A stretch of 64,000 bases of DNA from Pyricularia pennisetigena (lineage: Eukaryota > Ascomycota > Sordariomycetes > Magnaporthales > Pyriculariaceae): contig NW_021940918.1 of the NCBI RefSeq assembly GCF_004337985.1, positions 744,001-808,000 on the forward strand, read 5' to 3'. The notes below the pieces were generated by a model that was given only the letters and a program-made list of their open reading frames with translations, had not been told where the DNA came from and did no database searches. Shown here piece after piece: positions 55,794 through 64,000 of the stretch (position 1 is the first letter of the stretch; each line of letters opens with the position of its first letter). The translations under genes and the position numbers were made by a program.

Positions 55794-57624
55794 CTAGTCC
55801 TCATCATCGCCATCGTCACTTCCACTCGACCAACCGTCATGATATTCGTCAGCCATCTGTGCAAGCTCGTTGCCGAGGTTTTCCCTATCCTCGAGGCCTA
55901 TGCTGCGGAAAACGGTAGTTCGGAGGAGCTTGAGCCGATCAGAAGTGGAACTATCTGTCGTGAGGGAGGCAACGACCGGGAGTGTGCTCTTGAGTGGCTG
56001 TCCGGATTTGGATGTGTAAATATTTGGGAAGCTGTCTGGTTGGGGGAACCTGAGGTCAGTGTAGTAGCTGGTGATCCAGTGCTGTCAGCCAAGACACAAA
56101 CATACGCCAGGATCTTTCAGGGCTAAGGGTACATACCTGCGCACTGACGCCTTCCCGGACGATTGATATTGTCTAGCAAACCGACTGCCTTCTACCGTCT
56201 GGTTCTCACTGGCAGAGATGCCGCGAACAGAGATGGTCTGACCAAAGACGTGGCGGTTCCTGTGCTTGTTTGATCTTTGAGGAGCACCAAGATCATCCCC
56301 AGCAGTGAAGTCTATCGGAAGGTCAATATCCGATGTCGTGTCATCTTCAGGGTCCTTTTTGTATCTGTCAAGGAAATTTGGTTGCCTCGAGTCGTTCGCT
56401 GATTCATCCTCATCTTCGCTGACGACGTCCATTTGCAGGTTCGCAATCGTCTGCTTCCCCATCACGTTCAGCCAGTCAGCCATTCCGTCTAGCCTGTCAC
56501 TGGCAGGTCCTTGCCTCATCCGGGATGGAAGAACTGCCGTCTCAAACGCGGTGGTGAGTATGGCGGATGTGTGCCAAGAGGATGAGGCGTCCAGTGCCAC
56601 GTTGGGGCGCGAGTTCGGCGACCGTGGTATGGAAAACGGCACTAGTATCGAGGCCTGTTTGTACAGTTCTGTCAAGGCATGTGCCTTATTCGACATTCTC
56701 ACCATACGTTTTTCCTATTGGGCAAGTGGTCAGCGGAAAAGAAGCCTCCTCAAAAAAGGAAACGTCATCCGAAACTCTTTTTTTTTCTTCTTCAAGGATT
56801 GCGCCATACCCTATTCAGACCCACGGCCGAATCCTGCAGGCCCCAGACCCAGATCACCGACTTTCCATACTCGTCCCGGAGGCGTTCAGCATAGCGGGCG
56901 GCAAATCCACCCCAGGCGTCGTCGATGGTGGTGAAGAGCTGAATGCCCTGCATGTGGTCGGCCTCCTCGACAAAGGGTCTCAGGTCACGGTCCAGCAGGT
57001 CGTGCTCGCGGTCGAGCTCCGAAAAGAGCTCACCGCCCGTGGGCCACCTCTCAAAGGGCCGCAGGGACGAGTTGAGCTCGTAGTCGGTCAGCTGCACGAT
57101 GGAGCGCGGGTGCATGTAGACGCGGTTGAAGTCGGACCAGTACCGCACGGCCGCTGGGGTCAGCTGCTCGGCGGGCTCGCCCGCCTCCAGGCTCTGCTGG
57201 TATGCGGCCACCTGGATGGGCTCCTGGCGCTGGACGACGGTCTTGCCGCTCCAGAGGGCCTGCGCAGCGGCGTCATGGTCGTCCTGCTGCGCGTCGTACA
57301 GGGCGTTGATCTTGCGCAGGGATCCGAAGCCGCCCTTCAGATCATAGATGACGGTCCGAGGCATAAAGGTCTCGGAGCCATCGGCGCCGATGCCCGGCCT
57401 GAAGTGCACATCATGGTTGATGGGCGATTCGATGTCGTCAGAGTAGGTGAAGTACGACTCCTGTTTGCGTCACAGCGTCTGGTTCTCAGCAAACTGCGAT
57501 TTTGTTTCTTCCGAGTGGTTCGCTCGCGGTTGCGGCACTGTTTTCTTCGTACCTGAGCATTCCAGAAATGCGTTGCCAGATAATTGCTCGGTTGACCCAG
57601 CTGGAGCGTGATGATTTCATGCAT
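55794..57624 (-). CDS. DML1: DML1/Misato family protein, 524 aa
   Basis: Four exons: 57624-57553, 57460-56810, 56714-56137 and 56067-55794 (1575 nt, in frame). Introns are 57461-57552 (GTACGA...ACAG), 56715-56809 (GTATGG...ATAG) and 56068-56136 (GTATGT, CTGAC branch, CCAG). The N-terminus [22 protein letters not shown] and the blocks [29 protein letters not shown] and [14 protein letters not shown] are diagnostic of DML1/Misato, a tubulin/FtsZ-related protein needed in yeast for mitochondrial DNA partitioning and cell morphology. Near the C-terminus are [19 protein letters not shown] and an acidic tail. Length is normal for the family. It appears intact and is a useful core-genome anchor for this side of the window. 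Confidence 0.92.
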
Positions 57625-59499
57625 CTTGGGTTTTGTGCCCTGAGGGGCAGCAGGCGATTGTAGTTGAAATCGAATTCAGTCGACGTCTAGCGTGGCTGCA
57701 GCGGGGTTAGCTCTGGTTGCTAGAAACACCACCACCACCACCCGCCCACTTGCAGTAATATCTCATTATGCTCCATCTGATCACCACATTAAAAAATTGA
57801 CGTCTGGTCGATCTGGTGTTTATTGTCACAAAATGAAATGACCTGTCATTCTTTGAACGGTTCCTCATTTGATCTGCATGATCAGTTAGTCTAAACTAGA
57901 ATAGTTCATTATGGTGTTTTCTGTTTCTATTTCTTTCTTTCTTTCTGGCTGGTTTTTTTTCTTCTTCTTATTCACGAACCGCATTTCCTTCCAAGTACAA
58001 TATTCCTGTTCGCAAAAACACCTCTTCAACCTGGTGTTCGGTTGATGCAATCACATAAAAAAACTCACGGCAGAGTAAGATACTCACTACTCATAGTAGA
58101 CACACAAATTTCGAGAAAAAAGAAAAAAGAAAAACAAAAGTGAACAAAGAGGGACAAAATCTGGGCTCGGCTCGCTCAGAGAATAGGTACGCTGCAAGAT
58201 GGCTTAAGCCTACAAGTCCAGAGAACATGGGCTCATTGGTAAAACAGGACAGCCTTTCACATACTGTGCCAAGTCTAGCCAGGTTCTAGATGCGATCTGC
58301 GTGCGAAATCTGAAACTCGGGCGGTGGAAATCCAAAGCTTTTAACAGGAATTACATCAAAGTACAGTGATGGTATTGCTGCTAGTCTAGTATTACTAAGA
58401 GCATGCATGACACTCAGTTAAGCGACAATAGGCTGCAAGCCCGATTTTCCGATGCGGCGTTGGGTATTAATTAATCACCAACCAGCTTTTCGCCCAAGGT
58501 CCCTTTGTACGTTTCAGCTGAAAAATTTGTTCTAGCGCTGACGGGAGAATAGATGGTGCACCTATTCTTCTGCACACGGGCGAAAATGGACGCCCATGTC
58601 CTCACGCCACCCCCAAAACGGCCCCGGTACCAGTTAACCACCCATAATTCTTTTCGCCTCAACAAGCCAATCCAGAAAGAATTTGCGCTACGGCTCGTAT
58701 GAGCCAAAACACCCTAGAACACGACGACAAAGCTCAAAAATATGACAATGGTCGCTGACGAGCACCTCAGAAGCCTCCCGGAGCAGCCGGAATGGATGGC
58801 TGATGAAATGTGGGTGCTGGACCATGTGTAAAAAAATGGTTGTAGGCATATTACGCCAGAGAGGAGTCTGTTTACCAGGGCCCGACCTGACGAATCGGGA
58901 GGAGCGCCTTGGGAATCCTGGACGGTGCCATCCGTGATAATATGCTTTTTTCGCGTAAATTTGACAGCCCATTCGCATGCTTGTCATGTCGAATTATAGA
59001 GCACCAAGAGTCAGGCCGACTCCGAGAGCACTCGGGGGTGGCTTTGTCATGAGTCGGACGGTTTCTTGGCTCATCCACATGTTTATATTATGCTAATACT
59101 GCCATATGTATAAAGATCGTTGACCTGGCCGGCGAGTGCAAGCAAACTTGATACGGTCGTCCAGCAAAATTTGGTCGCTACCAAGGGATCTCCCCGTCAG
59201 TGAGGCAAGGCGAGGTACTTCTGTTCCTCATGTAACAACGGACGCCCAGACAGCATGAGGATACTTCATAAGACGTTGCTATAGCTGTAGGCATGTTAGA
59301 GTAGCATGATAGATCTTGGCTGGAACATCGCCCGTTGTACTGCCTCTCAGCCGACTCCACGGGAACCAGATGACGATCGACTATGGAGCAAGCTCAATGA
59401 GGCAATGCAGTTTTTATTTCCTCAACGGTTAGTCCGGGGCAACAAAAGGGGGTCGGAAAATTCCCACCCCCGGAGATAAACCTAGGAAAAGCCGGGCTG

Positions 59500-59546
<47 letters not shown>

Positions 59547-62482
59547 GAGTCATCGCCCTGTCGAACAATGTTAAGATGGAAATTCAAGGGTCGTGGGGCC
59601 GTCATAGAAGTCTCCCAGATGAACAAAAGGCAAGTTATCCGCCATGCTATAGTCTCGTAACTGTCAGAAACAAAAACACATTTTGGGAGGGGGGTCAGCG
59701 TAGGCCGACTCCGACAGCCCTGGACTGTAACTCCCTTGCTCAAAACAAAAGAAGATCGCGGCAAATGCGAGGGATGGACCCTCAGGGGACGTTGTTTATG
59801 CACTAGACTTTTTTGTTTTGTTCGAGAATATTTGCCTAAACTGGGGCCAAGACGAAATGCCTGCCGTAAAAACACAGATGCGCGACACTATTCATCGTTG
59901 AGCTGTCATATTTTTGTATTGGGTTTTGTGCAACCTTATAAACAGCAAACAAACTCAAAGTCGTATGTTGAACTGATATACCTGACAATACTTATTTGCA
60001 GATAGTTTACTGTGGTACGATGTTGTGACTTGACTGTAGGTGAAGGTTATTACAAAGAAAACTACTCTTCCGAAGAAGAAAAAAAAAGTCGAGATCAACG
60101 TGCTTCGTACAAAAAAAAAAAAAAAAAAAAAACAACGACATGGTTTCCTCTTGCAGCAATCCTGTAATGTAACGCTGTGCCGTGTTTTTTTCTCGCGTGC
60201 GCACCCGCCCGATTCCCAAACTTGAAGCCCGTCTGGTGGAAATTAGTAGGTGCATTGCTTTGCTTTTGCGGGTCGGCATTTACGGAGTACAGTAGTATAG
60301 AGTAATAGTAACAATAGTAAGTACCAGGACAGGCTTCTAGCTTATGTAAATTAAGGTAGCTTTTACCAACAGATGGGTACGAGTAAGCAGGCGATTCCCT
60401 TTGCATGACTATCCAGTGACCATGGTGTACGTGCGCATAAAAGGAAAAAAAAAAGGCAGCAAATGGAGCAGAGCAGGTGAATGAACCTGCCCTTGCTATA
60501 GGACAGCTTTACGATGCAGCGTGGCTGTCTTGTGTCATCAGGAGGGGCTCTGTTTGTCAAGTGCCACAAGGCTTAAAAGTTTCTGCATCAGGAAGGTCAC
60601 CCGTGCCTGGAGTTTCCGGCAGGCAAGCCACCCCTTTCTGGGATTGCGGGCTCGGCATGGCCATGGGAAACCAATCAAGGAAGATCATCAGCATGCACCC
60701 ACGGTGTATTGAGCAAGTATCACAGTAGATTGGGTGAAGATGGATGCAGTGGCAAAGACAAACTAGCGTGATTTAGGCTTGGTACAGGTTTCTTTTTCTT
60801 TTTTACTTTTCTATCTTTCGTCTGTAGTTTTCGCCTCTTTTTTAGTCTCGTTGTCCACGTGTTAATTGCTTGTTTAGAAATCAATTCCTCTTTTCTTTCT
60901 TCTTCATCTCACTTAATTCTTTCCCACCCTTAATCTGCATCACCTCCCTTGCTCCCTTCGTCCGACTGGCGACGGGGACTGGGGGGGGTTGTCGTCAAGG
61001 GTGCGGAGCATGTAAGCGCCAGTTCCTTCAATTTGTTTGGACCAAACAACACAGGACAAGAGGAAAGATGCAATCTCGTCAAAGGGATTATTACTGTACA
61101 GCAAAAAGCTCACCGGGTACCTTGTCCCTTTCCATGCAACCGACCCTGGCGCTCACCTTTGGAGGCACAGTCAAACCTTCACTCCACCCACGAGCACACA
61201 TGCTACCAAAAAAAAATGGTATCTCTCGGATGTGCACCGAAAACCCAACTCGACCAGCAAACCGATTCCTGGGAAAAGCCAATCAGGCAGACCCAGAGGC
61301 TGGAGTTGAAGCCAAAGGGAGCTACATGGGTCACTTTGGAAATTCTTCTAGAAGTCCTTTTTTTTTTTTTTTTTTTTTTTTTAGTCCGCTTCTCGCTTTG
61401 TTGATAAGGGTCCTCATATGGAACATCCCTAGGTTCAAGCAGACGGAAAGCAAAATACGGGTGAGCCGACAACCCGATCGCCCTCTACATCAAGAAGTAA
61501 AAAGTCCGCCTAGTCTGCAGTCCAGTCCTTGCATACACACCATGGCCATGCTGCCGGAAAGTTTTGGCCGGTGGAAATTTAATAAAAATAAAAATAAAAA
61601 TGTAGGTGGGCTCACAAACGTTATGGGAAGCCATGTGCCGTTCTGGTATTATTGTCAAGGTGAAGCTGGGGGTCCAGGTCAAGGATCTCGTCATGAGCTT
61701 CCCCGGGTCCTGTTGCTTGACTCGAGGAAAACGCTCGGCATGTGTTGGTTGGGCAGAGACAGGCGTGGTGAGTGGGTGGGGGGGGGGGGACTTCTCTTAC
61801 TGGTGCTGAATGTCTTGGCAGAGGGCCTTCTGGGCGGAGGATGATCTTCACTTTGGATTTCTCCAGTTATTTCCCCGGTACCGTCTTGGGTGTCATTCGA
61901 GTCCCCTATTCGAGTAAAGTCCGTCTGCGGCACCCCCTCTCCGCTCTCACCATGCATGCATGCATTCCCTCTGTATTTTGCGAGGTAAACAGACAAGGGC
62001 TGGAATGCACGCTTGGGTTTGAAAGCGAACCGTTAGGCAGGAGAGGCTGCTTGTACAAAACCGACTTGGCTTGCCATGCCTTGGTATGTGGTGTGCACTA
62101 AACTACCTTTTCCTTTGGCTTCTTTCTCATTGCTTCTGTTCAATAATACGTCTTCGTCCAAGGCCAAGCCACTCCCAACCCGACATCCCACGCCACCAGA
62201 CTCACCACCAAGCATAATAGTCTATGGCTTCAAAGCCCCGGCACTAACACGAACAAGTATATCGATGCTTCTTTGTGGGCTTCCGCGGTACTTTTGGACG
62301 ATGCAGGCGACGCATCTTGAATAGATAGTCTGTCCCCTCTTTCCCAATTTATGAGTTCGTTGTTGTTGTTGTATTCTTCATCCCTTGTATACTTTTTTTT
62401 TCCCCCCTCCCCTCTCAACTTCTCCCATCTGTTCTTTGGTCGAGAAGGGGGACTTTCGTCACCCAGGGGGGATTTTACAGTG
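57625..62482. other. Long intergenic region / receptor upstream region
   Basis: About 4.9 kb without a gene I can support. Homopolymers stand out: A46 at 59500-59545, A22 at 60111-60132 and T25 at 61358-61382. Frames of up to 324 codons (60870-61844) cross a poly-T tract and are not convincing. Some of the last 2 kb may be the 5' UTR of the receptor gene. Confidence 0.4.
59500..59545 (+). repeat. Poly(A) tract, 46 bp
   Basis: An unbroken run of 46 A after CCGGGCTG. It may be the tail of an old retrotransposed sequence or a replication-slippage tract; no target duplication was identified. Confidence 0.9.
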
Positions 62483-64000
62483 ATGGACAGTTCATTATTA
62501 CCCAGTACCATCGACGACCTCCAAGACACCGGCACTCTTGTCGGCCTCGAGCGTGGCCACCGCGATGGCCTGATAGCTGTTTGCGTCTTCGCAGGCGTCT
62601 CCCTGGTCACGAGCACCGCACTATTCGTACATCTCACACAAAAGCTGGTGCGATGGCATCTTGCCGACAGGAGGCGGAGGAAATCCGAGAAGCAACGGAT
62701 AAAACGGCTGAATGCGCAGTCCCCCGGTGTTGATTTATCTCTTGGCCTTCCTCCCCAGCACTTTCAGCGGAGGACAAGGCCGATGACGGCCCAAGACACC
62801 GAGGAAGCGCGTGGCGACACGGGAACAAGGTCCGGGGTCGCCAAGTCCATGACCCCCGTGCACAGGGAGCCGAACCAGTTTGTCGTCCTGCTGTACAACT
62901 TGCTTCTGGCCGACATCAAGCAGAGCGTCGCCTTCTTCCTCAACGCCGTTTGGGTTGCTCGAGACTCCATCGTCGTTGGTTCAGGTACCTGTTGGACGCA
63001 GGCTTTCTTCCTCTCCACGGGAGACTTGGCGGGAAGCCTCTTCATTGCCGCCATTGCGGTGCACACCTATCTGGTAGCAATAAAGGGCTGGAAGCCATCC
63101 CAAAGAGCCCTGATCATGACCTGTTCGTCGATATGGATCTTCAACTACCTCCTGGTCTTTATCGGATTTGCGGCAACCAACAAGGTCAACGTTGGGTTCT
63201 TTGGTCGGGCCACGACCTGGGTATGTTCTACTGCTCCCAGTTAGCAGGGATGCCTGCCATGCACGCCCCTAGACCATTACTAACTTTTGGAGTTTGATAA
63301 AGTGCTGGATCACCAAGGAGCACGAGGAGATACGTCTGTTTACTCACTATCTCTACGTGTTTATATGCCTGGCCTTGACGACTATAATTTACACGTGGAT
63401 ATTTCTACATCTCCGCCGCACAAGACGCAAGGAAGCCGATGCCGACGCCCGTAAGTCATCGCCCCCGACCACGGCGAGCGATACCCGCGAACCGACATTC
63501 TCCAACACGGCCAAGAACGACGTGTTGATGCACACGCACGGCGACGGCTACAACTCGGCCTTCTTGATCTACCCCCTGATATACGTGGTCTGCACCGCAC
63601 CCCTCGCCATCGGCCGTATCGCGACCATGGCCAGGGCGACGCTTCCTGTGTCTTACTTTTGCGCCGCGGGGGCCCTCATCTCGCTCAACGGCTTCCTTGA
63701 CACGGTACTGTGGGGCCTGACGCGTCGGGAGGTTGTGTTTGGCGACGTCGACGGATCCGCGGGCGCCGACGGCTTGGGACTCGAGAGCTTCAGCTTCATG
63801 CGCACGCCGCACAACCGAAAATACGGCAACATGATTTGGATCGAGGCCGGCGCCGACAAGTCCAAGGACAAGGACTTGATGGCCAGCGGCGGCGGCCGGG
63901 GCCCGTCGGCATCGTTCTGGTCCAGCATACTGGGTGGTGACGGCCGAAGCGGACGACGGGAAGGGCGGGGCGGGGCCCAACGAAGCGTCTCTCAACAATC
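62483..64000 (+). CDS. Seven-helix receptor-like protein (cAMP-receptor/Git3-like), 3' end beyond window
   Basis: Exon 1 is 62483-63220 and exon 2 starts at 63303. The intron has donor GTATGT, branch CTAAC and acceptor AAAG, phase 0. Hydrophobic helices appear in order: LIAVCVFAGVSLV, FVVLLYNLLLADI, AFFLSTGDLAGSLFIAAIAV, SSIWIFNYLLVFIGF, YVFICLALTTIIYTWIF, AFLIYPLIYVVCTAPLAI and SYFCAAGALISLNGFLDTVLWGL. A long polar loop separates helices 1 and 2, and another precedes helix 6. LLYNLLLADIKQS and the GFLDTVLWGL seventh helix fit fungal glucose/cAMP-type receptors. The start at 62483 is chosen because the upstream in-frame Met adds a low-complexity leader. The C-terminal tail continues past 64000. 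Confidence 0.85.

Noticed and set aside
56567..57556. A 329-codon plus-strand frame
   Set aside because: It is antisense to the well-supported DML1 exons; the coding signal belongs to the minus strand.
60870..61844. A 324-codon frame upstream of the receptor
   Set aside because: It crosses a 25-base T run, is low-complexity and shows no domain or splice signal.

Overview
The window is fungal nuclear DNA from a filamentous ascomycete. The genes carry short spliceosomal introns of about 50-100 bp with GTANGT-type donors and CTAAC/CTGAC branch sites. It also holds a DML1/Misato gene, a BCS1-like AAA ATPase, a fungal seven-helix receptor, FHA-kinase families and Tad-like LINEs. Two small secreted proteins resemble the zinc-finger (AVR-Pii-like) and MAX (AVR-Pia-like) effector classes best known from the blast fungus, so Pyricularia/Magnaporthaceae is my best guess; this is inference, not proof. 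Two assembly gaps (N) lie at 11334-11335 and 31189-31234.

Layout. 0-16 kb is an accessory gene zone. It has an FHA-domain pseudogene (1.0-1.5 kb), an intact three-exon gene joining an FHA domain, an APSES/KilA-N-like domain and two C2H2 fingers (2.8-4.8 kb), a divergent three-exon unknown gene (5.2-6.7 kb), a Cys-rich mini-protein, an atypical kinase-like gene, a LINE fragment and a three-exon BCS1-like ATPase. 16.2-25.3 kb is one very large DUF3638/DUF3645-type P-loop gene whose reading frame is broken at three places. 27-33 kb holds a 5'-truncated aminotransferase, an FHA-like/kinase gene and an unknown Lys/Arg-rich gene. 34-38.4 kb carries two copies of a Helo-like/STAND N-terminal domain, one partial and one intact.

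38.4-53.6 kb is a transposon-rich, partly AT-rich island. It contains a small MADS-like gene, a decayed array of 42-residue kinesin-light-chain-type TPR repeats, five ~208-bp LTR-like elements (family A), two near-identical 194-bp LTR-like elements (family B), a zinc-finger effector candidate, a MAX effector candidate, a 5'-truncated inactivated LINE with a (TAC)n tail, a 20-bp minisatellite and a 5S rRNA fragment. The two family-B elements bracket a 4-kb segment holding both effector candidates, which makes it a candidate mobile effector cassette. One pair of family-A elements carries its matching 5-bp flanks on the inside, a hint of circular-DNA integration or LTR recombination.

53.6-64 kb returns to ordinary sequence: the four-exon DML1 gene, a long intergenic region with poly(A)/poly(T) tracts, and a receptor gene running off the window end. 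Exon boundaries below were worked out by hand from frame continuity and splice signals; all homology calls are from motif recognition, without any database search.
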